From Grammothele lineata (taxonomy: Eukaryota; Basidiomycota; Agaricomycetes; Polyporales; Polyporaceae), in the NCBI GenBank assembly GCA_002150815.3, contig NDFF03000402.1, forward strand, positions 1 through 64,000: a DNA stretch of 64,000 bases, given 5' to 3'. Shown in pieces: positions 33,393 through 45,680 of this stretch. Position numbers and translations under genes: made by a program. The notes under the pieces are model-generated. The model did no database searches and had not been told where the DNA came from. It was given only the letters and a program-made list of their open reading frames with translations. Position 1 is the first letter of the stretch. Every line of letters starts with the position of its first letter.

Positions 33393-35695
33393 ATGTCTGG
33401 CCTCCCTCAGCTTACAGGCGGCGTCTGCGCCGAGCTCAATAACCCCGCTAATGAGAACACAGGTCTCTTCGACTCTCAGCCCACTTTGCAGCTCCTCTCT
33501 TTCAAGAAGGTTGCCCCTACTGGCGGCCCCGGCGGTTCGGTCGACCGCTACCGCGTGATAGTTTCCGATGGGCAAAACTTCCTTCAGTCGATGTTGGCAA
33601 CGCAGCTCAACTTTCTTGTTGAGGAGGACATGGTCGCCAAGGGTGCCATTGCGGTTATTGAGAAGTTTACCGTAAACTTCATTCAAGGCAGGCGGTGAGT
33701 CGACTTCGACGCGTTTAGGTCGCCCTAATGGTTCTCACTCCGTTGCCTCCCCAGTCTCTTGATCCTACTAGCTGTCAAAGTGCTCGTGAAGGCTGCCGAA
33801 AAGATCGGATCTCCGTGTGCTCTCAATCCCCCTGGCTCAGACGACGCGGGGACACCTGCTGCGGCAACACCTACTGCTGCGACAACACCTATTGCTGTAG
33901 CTACCTCTTCCTCCTCTTCCTCCGCTCCACCCGTCGCTGCCAGCAGCGCTGCCCGAACGTCTAAGCCGCAAACTCAAGCCGGTCGTGGTGGCCGATCATC
34001 GACCATATATCCCATCGAGAGCTTGAGTCCTTACCAGAATCATTGGACGATCAAAGCTCGTGTTACTAACAAATCGGATGTCCGCACGTGGTCGAACCAG
34101 CGGGGAGAAGGCAAGCTCTTCAACGTCACTCTCATGGACGACAGTGGAGAAATCAGGGCAACTGCTTTCAATGGCGCCGTCGACGAGTTCTATGACCGCC
34201 TCGAAGAAGGCAAAGTGTATCTGATCTCGCAAGCGAAGGTCAATCTGGCGAAGAAGAAGTTCAATAACGTGAACAATGAGTACGAGTTGGCTCTCGAGAA
34301 CAAGACTGTGATTGAAGAGGTGTGTATCTTGACACGCCCTTCTCCATCCAACTGACGTCCATGTAGTGTCTCGATGCTGCTGATGTGCCTACGGTCAAGT
34401 TCAACTTCGTGAGCATCGAGAAGCTGCAAGAAGTGGCGAAAGATGCCACATGCGGTACGCTCTACATTTGTAGCTGCCATGATCATTGCTTATACGTGGA
34501 TTGCCCTTGCACATGTAGACATCATCGGTGTTGTGAAGGAAGTTGGTGAACTATCCTCTATTACCTCGAAGGCTACAGGCAAGATCGTATGTGTTTATAT
34601 CGTCTTGGTAGACTTCGTTGCACTTACCTGTAGGTTTGAAGATCCCGAAGAGAGAGCTAACGATTGTCGATCGCTCAGGCTTCTCTGTCCGGCTGACGCT
34701 GTGGGGGAAGCAGGCCGAACAGTACGATATTGTGGACCAGCCCGTCATCGCCTTCAAAGGCGTCAAGGTTGGCGACTTCCAAGGTGCGTGGCCGTTCCCG
34801 CCCGTCGAGTGATTCGATTACGAACAAAGACATAGGTCGCTCGTTGTCGATGGTGTCTTCTAGTACAATGGTTGTCAATCCTGACATCCCCGAGTCGCAT
34901 TCCCTGCGGGGCTGGTTTGACGCTACAGGTTCCGATCAGACTTTCCAAGCACACACAAACTCGACGATGAGTGGAGGTGGCGTCACGTTCGATCGTGCGG
35001 AAATTCGCAACATCAATGAAGTCAAGTCGTCCGAGTTAGGCATGTCTGACAAGGCGGATTACTTCTCCGCACGCGCCACGGTTTCCCACATCAAGTCAGA
35101 GAATATCTCTTACCCCGCATGCCCGACGCAAGGATGTGGTAAGAAAGTCATCCAGTTGGGAGATGTGTGGAGGTGCGAGAAGTGTGACAAATCGTACCCC
35201 AAGCCGGAGCATCGGTATGTACAACATTGGCGTTCGCGAACGGTAGCGCCCGACTAATAATTGTATCGTAGGTATATGATCTCTATGGCAGTCACAGACT
35301 ATTCCGGCCAAGCATGGTTCCAGGGCTTCAACGATGTTGGGCAAGCGGTGCTCGGAATGACGGCTGATGAATTGGTGGAAATCAAGGTGAGTTTACCAGA
35401 GCTCGATAATTCCCGCGAGTGCTCACTGTCTCGTAGGATCGCGATGACCAGGAATACAACCAAGTGCTCGAAAAGGCCGTCGGGACGACTTTCAACTTTG
35501 CTTGTAGGGCACGTCAAGATACCTACAATGTACGTTGTCCATGCTGTCGAGCTAAACTCGCCCTGATCACGAACGCCCGTTACACAGGACCAGACCCGTG
35601 TGCGGTACGGTATCTCCCGTATTCTGCCCCTGGACTACCGTGAAGAAGCCAAGTATCTGGCTAACCTCTTGCTCACGAGCGAATGGGCGCGGTAA
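33393..35695 (+). CDS. RPA1: Replication protein A large subunit (RPA1/RPA70)
   Basis: Largest subunit of the single-stranded-DNA-binding complex RPA, needed in replication, repair and recombination. The order is the N-terminal OB fold ([30 protein letters not shown]), an Ala/Thr/Ser linker, DBD-A ([54 protein letters not shown]), DBD-B ([50 protein letters not shown]), and DBD-C with the zinc ribbon [10 protein letters not shown]...WRCEKC. The C-terminus is [18 protein letters not shown]. About eight exons; the acceptor before IPKREL is AAG rather than CAG or TAG. The stop TAA is at 35693-35695. Confidence 0.95.
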
Positions 35696-36131
35696 TCGAT
35701 GTTGTCTGCTCGGTCGTCTACTGTTTCGCGACATATTGCTCTGATCTGTTTATCTCGAATTCTGTTGTTTGGTCCGTCCTCATGTATTATTTCCTCATAG
35801 CCACTCGAATAGGAAGTCATCCTTCGGCCGTCTATTCGACATTCGACAGTGTGCATGGTGTGAACGGTGAGGGAGAACATCCGTTGGTATGGATTAACAG
35901 AGAAGATGACAACGTAGACATGACAGACCCAGACATCGTAAGAATCTTTATTAAGCTTTATTCCGTGTTCCCGTATTAGGGTATCGTACTTGTACGCGTA
36001 GAGAAGCAGCTAGGATATAACAAAGCAATAATTTCATACAGAACATGAGCGAGCGTGAGCGCATAAACAGTATATTTACGAGTGTCGTTGAGTACGAGTG
36101 TGAGTAACGAATCTGGTGATCATCAGGTTTA
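35696..36131. other. Convergent intergenic region between RPA1 and the membrane protein
   Basis: AT-rich 436 bp between two 3' ends, with T-rich stretches suitable for RNA 3' processing. Nothing else was recognised. Confidence 0.5.
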
Positions 36132-39100
36132 TCACGGTGGCGGCAACGGGTAGTGTATAACTCTCCGAAACAGCTGGTAGACGGCATCAAGTGAGGTCAG
36201 CACCGTGTGCAGTGTCGCGTTCGCGACCTCAGGCAGCCTGATCTCAGGAATGGTTGGCATCTCGAGATGGAGCGACCAGAGGGCTGAGAACGACTGGAGC
36301 GTTGCGAGGGCGTTGCCCGCGTCCGGTGCACCTAACGGGACTGGGGTGATAGTCGGAAGAGGTCGCGTGCCGTCGGCGTAGGCAGGAGACGACGGGGGTA
36401 TCGCTGTCTCATCAGCTGATACGACGGGAGAAGCACGGACTTGGTCAGCGCCTTGGTGTTGTGGTTGATGCTGGCGGTGAATATCGGGAAAGTGCCAGCC
36501 GGCGTTGCTCGCGGTCTGTGACGATCCGGAAGTCGCTGTGGTCGTGATTGTGATTGTGTACGCAGGTGGTTGGAAGGATCCGGGAGTCGCGTCTGTGGAG
36601 ATCGCCTCCACAGATTGGAGGGCCGCAGTCAACTGGACCTGCGTTTGTCGCAGACTGATGCAAAGGATGACACAGGTGACTCCGAGCAGGACCGTTAGGA
36701 TCTGTGACCAATTCCAAGCGGGAGACTTCTTGGTTGGGTTCGGGGCCGGTTGATCTGGCTTGAATGCGAGAAGCAATCGTGGATAGAAATAATCATCCAT
36801 CGAATAGTGGACGAACTTCCGCCCCTGGATTGATATTTGCTCGTGTGAGAGATTGGTTTCAGATGAAACGATGTCAAAACCTAAACGGAGTTCAATCATC
36901 GAAGTCGAAGAGCGAAGGTTTGTGTGACGTACCTGTTTGCACAGGCACATTAACCTCCAGCTCACCAACCGGCAACGAGAAGCTGGGTAGGAGAGCGCTC
37001 AAAATCACGGACGTTGACGTCGATGGTGCGACTCTCGTCTTCTCAGCTGCGCCTGGCTCGTCGCTGTTCACGAGGTATAGAACGTCCATCTTCCCGCCTC
37101 CAGCGTCTGCAACATGGATTTTGACCCAAGTTATCCACTCCTTCGCGCTGGCTTCACCAAATGGAACTGCACGATCTGATTTGGCTTCGGGCTTGACTAC
37201 CGTCTTCATCACGACGCGTACAGGAACCCCTTCGATACTGGCAATGGGGACATCGACCTTGGGCTGCTCGATCGGTGCGGTATCTCCCTCCGGACGAGGC
37301 AGTGCCAAACCGAATTCGAGCCATTCGAGATCCTCATCTGAAGGCGCAGGGAGGCTGAGGCGAACGGCATACTTCGGCGATGCCGACGAGCCCGCCGATA
37401 ACAGGGGCGTGATGGTTGCGCGAACGTAGGGGATCATGAGTGGACCGTCGCGTCGCACAGGAGTACGGAGGGTGGAAGTGAAGAGCGATTGCCGCAGGAC
37501 CGAGGGAGATACATCTCGGTGTGACACTCCGTTGGGAGTCCGCGGGCGACTGCGCGATACTCTCGAGGTAGATAGCCCGTTTTCTCTGCCGCGCGCCTCA
37601 GGCGAAGGGGACCGCCTCAACGAGCGCAGACAGATGCGGGCGCCGTCAGTGCCGCACTTGACATGGCCACCTCTCTGTAGCACAGTCTTCCGCGTCTGCG
37701 CGTCCCGCACATCTCCGACCGACTTGTATACGTCGAGCGTTGTGTCCTGTGCATCGTTCCGTATGGTGCATGATATGTGTTCGCGCTCGCAATCCCTGAC
37801 ACGAAACCGAGGTAAGACGAGCACTTCTGGGTCGATTTCGTCATCGGTGCCAGGTCTAGACGCGTTCGGTGAGGAGGTATATTTCCGGGAACTGCTCGCC
37901 AACACGGGCTTGTGCGGGGTGACTAGAACAGTGCCTGAAACACGGAACTTGAAATCATTCTTCGACGACGGAACAAGGTCGTTCATGTTGAGGTGAATCG
38001 TGATAGGGACCTTGGGAGAACGGGCTTCATAATCTTCGTCATAGTCAGTGTCTATGTCTGTATAGGGGCCATTGATAGAAGACGCCCTACTTCTCCGCTC
38101 ATGCTCCGGGCTAGACGGGAGGGGCAGAGACGCTAAGGAGGACATTGGCGTAGACGCGGGTGAGTTCTCGAAAGAATAGTCGGGGACGCTCTGCACAGGT
38201 AAGGGTGCGCGAAGTAGCGAAGATGTTGAGGACGACGAGTCGTGTCGAGCAGGCGGTAGACCATTGACAACTCCGCGTGCATCTGGAGAGGAGGGTAGGA
38301 CATATATTGATGGTTGGTCTGCAGACGACTGTCGGGATAAGGAAGGAGGAGGCGGGCCGATTGCGTAACCCGTGAAGCCTGTCTCGCCGCCTATTAACCA
38401 CTTGGAATCCATGCCTGGAACCCACGATACATCGCAATCCCCAGCGTCCAGTACCACATCCATCCCAAGCAAAGTCGCGACTCCTGGGAACCAGACGTTT
38501 TTGCAGGTGGCTTCATACTGCACATGCACCACCACACCCTCCGAGGTAATGCGGTCCCTGCCTCGACTTGTTCCGAGCACAGTACAATTCATGTCCCCTT
38601 TCGCTTCCTTGATACCGACTCGGCGGCGGCCATCTGATGTCTGGGGAAGCTGTGACGCCCTGAGAGGCCGGGCCCACCGGATTCGTATCCGGTCCGTGCT
38701 CGGAAACGAGCCTTGAATTCCACAGCCATCCGCGAAACCCGCTGAAGTAGATGCGTCACTAGATTCGTCATCCGCAAAATTGTTGTACGAATGAGTACGA
38801 GAGAGTCGATTCGACGCGCTGCGGGTAACGTGCGGGTCCGAGGTGAGGTCCCAGGAGCTGGCATCTTCATCGGCGGAAGACAGGGATGCTAGAGAAGATG
38901 ATGCCTTCGGTGTTTGCGGAGGGAATATCTTCAACTTGATATGGTTTGACAGGCAGCGCGGCACCGGGAGGGAAAGCTTTCGCCGTATATCAATACACGT
39001 TCAAATATCGTATGTACAGTGGTGCTCACTAGGTACGGAGCATGGGGTGGTTGGGACATGAAGGGTACCCAAATGTCAATAGCAGCCATGAACTGCTGTA

Positions 39101-39768
39101 TTGTCAACGGCCGCCTGTTTCGACTGCCAGAGTCTTTTCGAGGGAACTCCTTGGGGAGGATGTAGGATACATGGTAGGAGCTCACGAGTATTTGTCCCGT
39201 GTACCTGTCATCAAGAGGGGGTAGCGACTCCGAGGAAGAGCTGGCGGCTGAGGGCACATATGACTGAGGAGAGCGTGCCGGAAGGCTCAGCGCGCGAGCA
39301 GCCTTGTGGAGAAGAGGCGATGTCGTGGAGGAGAAGTTGTACGGCGTGGAGTTGGCATCCAACGGGTGCACTTGTGAGTCCATGATCTTGAGGTTGCCCT
39401 CTGTAAACCGTCAGCCCGAGTATAAGACTCTTCGCAACCACAAGGGTCAACTCACCAGGAAAGAGCGGCAACGCAGACCCCGGTGTTACGCTGTCCAACG
39501 GAAGTGATATCTGCGAGCGGAACGGGGTCAACATACGCGTACTTCGCGTTCAAGGAGCCGTGAAGACGAATAGAGAACTTACTCTCATGTACATTTTGAT
39601 CGCCGCACCATTCGCACCACGTTCAGCGGACCCTTCTATCACGACGCGCGAGACAATGTTGAGCTTCTGTGTGCCGATCGCAGTAGCATGAGAAACTGAG
39701 TATGTCGGGGTGGACAGAGGGGGGCTGCCAGAGAGTGACTGGCGACTGTGACGCGACGCAGAAGGCAT
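36132..39768 (-). CDS. Large unrecognised protein with one C-terminal membrane segment
   Basis: Five or more exons join into a protein of roughly 1,150 residues. The start is at 39768 (MPSASRHSRQSL). A short structured N-terminus follows (KLNIVSRVVIEGSAERG, ISLPLDSVTPGSALPLFP), then YTGQILVSSYHVSYILP. The long middle alternates Ser/Pro-rich stretches with beta-like segments (VVVHVQYEATCKNVWFPGVA, ITIHLNMNDLVPSS, IPYVRATITPLL). The in-frame stop after LFDFDD at 36892 is bypassed by a 52-bp intron (gtacgt...tttag) that fuses NVPVQTG to FDIVSSE. A single hydrophobic helix near 36650-36712 (WSQILTVLLGVTCVILCIS) is followed by about 190 residues. There is no N-terminal signal peptide, so the large N-terminal part is probably cytosolic. 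No known domain was recognised. Confidence 0.7.
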
Positions 39769-40110
39769 AGTGGAGAATGGACGCGTCTCAGCGCGAATGT
39801 TCGTGTCTTCTCGTGTGGGGAATACGCCAGTAGTGATACAGAAAGCTGAAGAGAGGAGGGGAGAGCGCGCGAGGCGCGAGACGCGGTGGTGGCAAGAACC
39901 TGCAGGTCGCTCAGACTCGGTTACGTGGGGTCGGGTCCGTTGCCAGCCTATCGCCGAAAGCGGTTCTTTTGGGCGCTTGTCCCAATTGTCTTTCTCTTTT
40001 ATTCGCCTACAAGCATGTCAACGGTCAACATTTCACTGCTGATGCAGAACGTCTGAAGCACAGCTCTCTACTTGTCAACAGAATACAGGCGATGTACTAG
40101 TGCTCTGTAA
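39769..40110. other. Short intergenic region between two minus-strand genes
   Basis: Promoter of the membrane protein and 3' UTR of the M16 protease. Nothing further was recognised. Confidence 0.5.
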
Positions 40111-43100
40111 TCAAAACTTCGAAGTCGGGAAGTCTCCCCATTCCACTATCGGCCGCGGCCGCTCGTTGACGGGTAGAGATGCGCGGAAAGCCTTTGCGTC
40201 GGTGACTATGACGGCCTTCTCCAGAACAGCCGCTTGCTCAGCACTGTCGTCCACAGCAGGATACTGCTTCAGCAGAACAGGCACCTCCGCAGTGAGGCTC
40301 TGAGCTACCGTTGGAGGGACAGTCGCCGCCTGTGCCAGCAGCGCATCCCGCCAGTACTTGCCAAATTCGTCTAGCGCAGCGTCCCCGTCTGAAGCAAGGG
40401 CATCCCGCCAGGCCTCCTCATCCACAGTATAACCCTTTTCGGCAACCTTCTGCGCGAATGCTTCCATCGCGGCCACGCTAATCTTCGCCGGACGGGGCTT
40501 CTGAGACTTGAGATGGACGGACAGTTTCGCTCGTTCCGGGGAAGACGGGTCTACATGAGAGCGGAACAGCTCAAGCACTTCATTTTTGGTGACGTTCTCG
40601 ATGATTTCGGCTTCAATGTCGCCTTGATTGTGCCGTCAGATGAAGCATCTCGAGCTTCCAATATTGCGATACTCACGGCGGAAGAAATCAAGATAACCCC
40701 ACTCGATATGCCCCCAATATCTGTTCATCTCCTCGTGGATATTCTTCGGCGCCTCTCGCCACTGCTTCTGCAACGCTGTCTTGTGTTCGAGGAACTCCTC
40801 GTCGCTCATGTTCTCCAACTTCTCCCGCATCTCGTTCAAGAAAACTTCCACGCGTTGTTCCAGGTACGCGGGATCACGTTCGCTCTGCACGAGGATTCCA
40901 ATACCACTCTGACCGCCACCACTGAGCTGCCAGTGACCTGCTGCCACAATGTACCCGAGCTGCTCTCGAGTCCGCAGTACGGCGAACGCAGGCTCTGAGA
41001 TGATGTGCGCGATCAGTGCGGTGAGTACTCTACGCTTTCTGTCCGTCACTTTGGTCACATTGAGATAGTAAGACAGAGACGAATTCGTCTCGTTCTTGTT
41101 AGGGACAGGGGCGGTCCAGATGAAGTTAGATTCTATCATGACCCCGTCAGTGCGTTATGACAAAGCAATAGAGACGACTAACGCTGTGGAAGAACCAAGG
41201 ATAGTTCTTGTACATCATCGGCGGGAATGGGCGCAGCTTGAAGGATATTCTCGGCCATCTCAGCTAATCTACAGGCGTCCTACGGGCGCCATATATGTCA
41301 GTATGAGGTCGGAGGATATCACGTTTGACTTACATCCTTGTAGACATTACCCAGCACAACCATGTTCATATGTAATTGAGACAGAAGGGTCGTGATGTGC
41401 GTCTGGAGTTCATCGGGTGAGACGGCTATATAGCACTAGTTAATCGATATGGAACAGCAAAAACGACAGACAACCCACACATAACCTCCGCTATCAATTC
41501 ATCCACCGTCCAGTCCCGTTCAGAGAGTAAGTACCGGTAGTAGTAGTTCGATAGCCTGTAAGGCGACCCGAGTAACGAGTTTTCCCATTCTCGCTTTGCC
41601 TGTAAGGCGACACGTATCAAAGAAGGGGCTATTACCGGAAACGGTTCTGAATCTGACCTGGTCTTTCATCACTGCCAGTCTTTCAGGTTTAACCTTCAGC
41701 GACTTGGCTCGCTCCAAGACGTCTTTTGCCAGCACGTGTAGCTTATCGTTGTAACCGTGCAGTACGACGTATAGTCCGAGGTTCTGAGGGCTGAAGCTAT
41801 AAGCCAGACCCGCGAGCTCCGCGTCGTATGCCAGTTCGGTGAGTGAATCCGTGACGAGATCAGAGAAAAGGCTGAAATATATCTCCGTCAGTTGCAGTCG
41901 CTTTACGCGTAAGACATTCCGCACCGAGTCATGACGGCCGAACGCGCGGAGGTGTTAGCAAATGGGCTACGGATATCCATAATGACACGAGCTCTAGGTA
42001 CCCAAAATTGATCGTCTTTCTTGTGCCATAGGGAGGACAATGGGGTCTGGCGAATAAGAATTGGGCGCTTTAGAGGCTATATAAGGCGAAGGTGTTAGCA
42101 CACATCCGATTTGCCCACAGGAGACGTGCCTTATCAACATCACGCCTTTCCACATCGAGATTTGTGGGGATGAACTCGTTTGGACCAGGCAGGAATAACT
42201 CCTTTAAGTCATTGGGTTGATTCGCCCTCTCGATGATCTCTTTGCTAAACCGCTCGACGCGGTACGGGGTACCATACCAAGGCTCCTTCTCCCACTGGAG
42301 GTCGTTTGCGCGGACACGCTCATGCTCTTCCGCCTTCGCCATGAGCACGGCCCGCGACCGGTCAACCGTCAGGGAGTTCAGAATCTCGCGCATCTCCTTC
42401 TCACCGCCGAGTTCCGGTTCGTTTTCGTCCCACTCCTGGACGAGCTGGGGTGCGCTGAGAACAAGTTCCCGGGGAACAGGCCAGGCCATGTGCTCCGCCA
42501 CCCATACAGCGTAGTCGTCTGGGCGCCGTTTCTCGGCAAAGCGGAAGCGGGTTGCACTGATGAGACTCCGTTCGCGCTGGTACCAGGCCGGGAACTGGGA
42601 GGACCGGAGGAGCGAGATATACTTGAATATCGCTGAGATAATGCTCTCATAGTTCTCTGGAGAGGCGTGAGCGAGAGGCACCATAGAAGAATCCCGTGGA
42701 AGGCCTCACCAAATCCTTCTGGCGTCATGTGTGCAGTCACCTTGAACATTCCAAAACCACGGGCAAGACTCTGCGGACCAGAGCTAAGGCCCGTAATCCA
42801 ACCCTTGTCCTTCAAGTACGAGTGAAGAGAGCCAGGCCCTTCGTGTCCGATGAAATGTGCCAAGAAGTTGGCGGGCTTGTGCTTCCAGTAAGGGGGCATG
42901 TATGGTAGCGGGAAGCTCACTTCAACCGCATGGAAAGACATAACTGTTTGTACGGAAACGAGACTCTGTTCATGTCGTCAGATAGGCATCATTCGACAAA
43001 TTCAAAACAATAACCTACACCCATCTCGTCGGGACCGAAAGGATGGTCGGGTATCATATGCAGCGGCTCGCGACCGCGATTGGGTATAGGTGAAAAGAGC

Positions 43101-44382
43101 GAGTTAACCATCTCCGCCAAACCATCAAGAGATTCTATAAGACCTCTAAGCAACATGAATACTGATTATAAGAGAATGGCGCACCTTTGCCAACGACACA
43201 GAGCCGCATTCGACTGGCGCAATACTCGTGACTCCACCATTCAACAAGCCTGCGGCGCGTCTCGCGACCAACGACACCGCCGTCGCCCTCGAGTTCGCTA
43301 CTCGCAGAGCTGACCGAGGGAGACGGAGAAGGTGCACGTGATATGTTTGGAGTTGGGGCGAGGCTGCCATCTGCACTCCTCATTACGCCGTTGCTAAGAA
43401 TGCCCTTAGCCTTCATGTCCTTGCCAACCTTGGATAGGCTTTCTTTATTGCCAGAACCGAATTTGCGCCAAGGATGGCCCTTCTTGCTTAGGTGCTTGTT
43501 GACTTGGAAGATGCGCCAGATGTCACTCTGGTGGTTCTTCTTGTGTTCCGAATCAACGGCGTTCAACTCGCGCACAGTGCATGAAGGTGCAAACAGTGGA
43601 GAATGAAAGAAACCTGCAAAGCGTATGAGGGCGCCGTGTAGCGCATTAGTCGAGACGTTGAAGTAGTAGTTGGTGTTCGATGTGCCGGTGTAAGCATTAG
43701 AGCTCCCGTTGTTCTTTGCGAGGTACTGTGATAGTCGCAGTCGTCAGATGAAACCCCTCTGACTGCAAACAAGACTACGTACCTCGGAGTATTCATTCTC
43801 CTTCGGGAATTCTTCCGTGCCCTTTTCACAAGTTGAGCACAATGATGCTACTGATGATCAAACCGCATACCATAAACAAGAGATGTTCACAGAAATGTGC
43901 AAGGCCAGGCATGTCATCCTGCAAGAAAGGGGCCGTTAGAATGAAGTACTCGACACATCGCTGAGCCAAATTCCCTCTTCGGCGTGTAGACTTTATAGGG
44001 ACGGCGAAGGTGCTGACGTCAGGGAACTCACCGGATCATACAAGTGGCCAACGGCGACATCAAGACTGGCGGCAGCCTTGTCTGCCTTAGCATCATGCAC
44101 TAGCATGGCCTGTAGTCCGTTACCAAGTCTAATGAGCTTATACTCCCGGTCATCTTGGGGTGATTTCTGAATGGGCTTCGTATAGACATCGTACGACGTC
44201 TGACCTGTTGTGACTTTCGTCCATGAACCAGGGGGTTCCAACGTGGCGTGTGAAGCCATAGCCCTGATGAGAACCGAGTGGGAGGGATGGCTAGCTCGAA
44301 AGGATGGAACAAAATGACCGGAAGAGGCGAGGTTTCGGGAACAGGTGGAGAGAGGACGAGAGACTGCACGTAGTCGCAGCAT
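40111..44382 (-). CDS. Insulinase-type M16 metalloprotease (IDE / Ste23 homolog)
   Basis: Zinc peptidase of the insulin-degrading-enzyme group, cleaving short peptides inside a closed chamber. The N-terminus at 44382 is basic and Ser-rich (MLRLRAVSRPLSTCSRNLAS), followed 41 residues later by a second Met (MASHATLEPPGSW), allowing mitochondrial and cytosolic forms. The inverted zinc motif HXXEH is seen in DDMPGLAHFCEHLLFM (near 43865-43912). Then GTEEFPKENEYSE, NGSSNAYTGTSNTNYYF, HPWRKFGSGNKESL, a Ser/Pro-rich insert of about 50 residues, RRLVEWWSHEYCASRMRLCV, FIGHEGPGSLHSYLKDKGWI, and the C-terminal half (VLTALIAHIISEPAFAVLRT, EQLGYIV, SGIGILVQSERDP). It ends FPTSKF with TGA at 40111-40113. 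Many exons; not every junction was resolved. Confidence 0.92.
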
Positions 44383-44943
44383 GCGCGTCCAGCGTCCGAA
44401 GTTCAGATGCCTTTTGTCCTCACAGCTTACGGCATACGAGCCCAGCCAATAGAGGTCAATGCGCCGAGAACCTTAGCTCGAGGAGGCAGATGAGTGCCGA
44501 GAGGAAGAGGCGTTCGGTTGATCCCTTGGTCGCGGTCCTGGACGGCGCTGTCGGATGACTGGTGGGAGAGCACGCAGTGCACGGATCGGACCGTCCTCTC
44601 TTGGGCTCGTCTATGGGCGCCCGCCCGGCGCCAGCTTTGAATCCGCCGTGTCATCCAGGGCAAATCCCTAGTTGAACGGGACCAGAGTCCAGGTTATACC
44701 AGCTCAGCTGTGCTATGTACAATTCTGAAACGACCAATGGTCACACGAACAGATCCAAACCTATTGATTCACAGCGTACAGCAGGGGAAAGCGACGTGAT
44801 AATGCACAACAGAGCTCATGATCAGAGAGACAACAGTGATGAAGTGGGCGAAATAAAGAATCCATGCGAACGAAGCGAATCGCGCCGAGAGCCAACCATC
44901 CTATAACATAGAAGCGCAGAAGCTAAAGAACGGTCATGGCAGA
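44383..44943. other. Intergenic region between the M16 protease and CKS1
   Basis: 560 bp holding the promoter of the protease and the 3' UTR of CKS1. No exon or RNA gene was recognised. Confidence 0.5.
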
Positions 44944-45422
44944 TTACTTCCTCTTCGCAGGCTGTTTGCCGGCACCTCCTCTGCCATTCATCGCCGCCTG
45001 CATCGCATCAAAGTTCTTGGGGCGACGGAAGAGAAGGACGTGGGGTTCGGGTGCTATATGAGATGTCAGGGAACCAATATGAGCAAAAACGCGAAGCCTA
45101 TACATACCATGGACTTCATAATGTTCCCAACCGAGACTTTGCGTGATGCCAATGCCTCGCCACTCCTCCTCCGAGAGCAATCGTAGAACTCCGGAGTTAT
45201 CGGAGCTGAAGAAATTCTTGGGGATCATCTTGAAGAGCGGTTTAGGCAAGATAACATGACGGTACTCGTATTCATCGTCGGAGTAGCGTTCAGAATAGTG
45301 GATCCTTTGAAGGAGTCGCGTCAATTGCTGTTCAATGCACATGGATGCGATTGATGTGCTCACTTCTCGATGTATTCCTCTAATTTCCGCATAGCAGCAT
45401 CATTCTTTCCATCGAGAGCCAT
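44944..45422 (-). CDS. CKS1: Cyclin-dependent kinase regulatory subunit (CKS1/Suc1)
   Basis: Small adaptor that binds Cdk1 and phospho-threonine sites, and also serves ubiquitin ligases and the APC/C. Three exons (45422-45364, 45304-45108, 45053-44944) give 121 residues. After a short N-terminus ([20 protein letters not shown]) the core matches Suc1/[43 protein letters not shown], and [13 protein letters not shown]. An insert between KNFF and LRLL is as in fungal forms. The acceptor of intron 1 is AAG, and the alternative reading would give a stop. The C-terminal tail [11 protein letters not shown] is basic. The gene diverges from HFM1; the starts are 258 bp apart. Confidence 0.96.
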
Positions 45423-45563
45423 ATCAGTGAGACACAAGGGCGACTTCGAGAGTGCGTGAGCGAGGTTGAAGGCAATGACGGGTGGACTAAGGCAGGTACA
45501 ATTGACGAAGAGAGCTCAGCCAGTGGTCACCGCGGCTTGCTCCGGACGACCTGGACGCGAGAG

Positions 45564-45575
45564 GTCACGCGTGAC
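45564..45575. promoter_or_regulatory. Palindrome with MluI box in the CKS1-HFM1 promoter
   Basis: GTCACGCGTGAC is a perfect 12-bp palindrome containing ACGCGT, the core of MBF-type cell-cycle boxes. It sits 141 bp upstream of the CKS1 start and 105 bp upstream of the HFM1 start, so it could serve both genes. Confidence 0.45.
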
Positions 45576-45583
45576 AATAAGGG

Positions 45584-45589
45584 CACGTG
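45584..45589. promoter_or_regulatory. E-box in the CKS1-HFM1 promoter
   Basis: CACGTG lies 8 bp beyond the palindrome at 45564-45575. It is a symmetric target for bHLH-type regulators. Short motif; position is the only support. Confidence 0.3.
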
Positions 45590-45680
45590 AGCGGGTCCTC
45601 AAGAAGTCACCCGGCCTGACCAGGATGGATGCGCAATTGCGCCCGTTTCAAGCCATTGTCTTCTGTTCTTCCACTCCAGC

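Noticed and set aside
36892..36894. Stop codon as the end of the large membrane-protein gene
   Set aside because: A 52-bp intron with GTACGT donor and TTTAG acceptor removes it and joins two long frames in phase, adding a membrane helix.
45305..45363. Alternative CKS1 N-terminus starting [13 protein letters not shown]
   Set aside because: This text is intron sequence; splicing from 45364 to 45304 yields the conserved EEYIEKIHYSERY.
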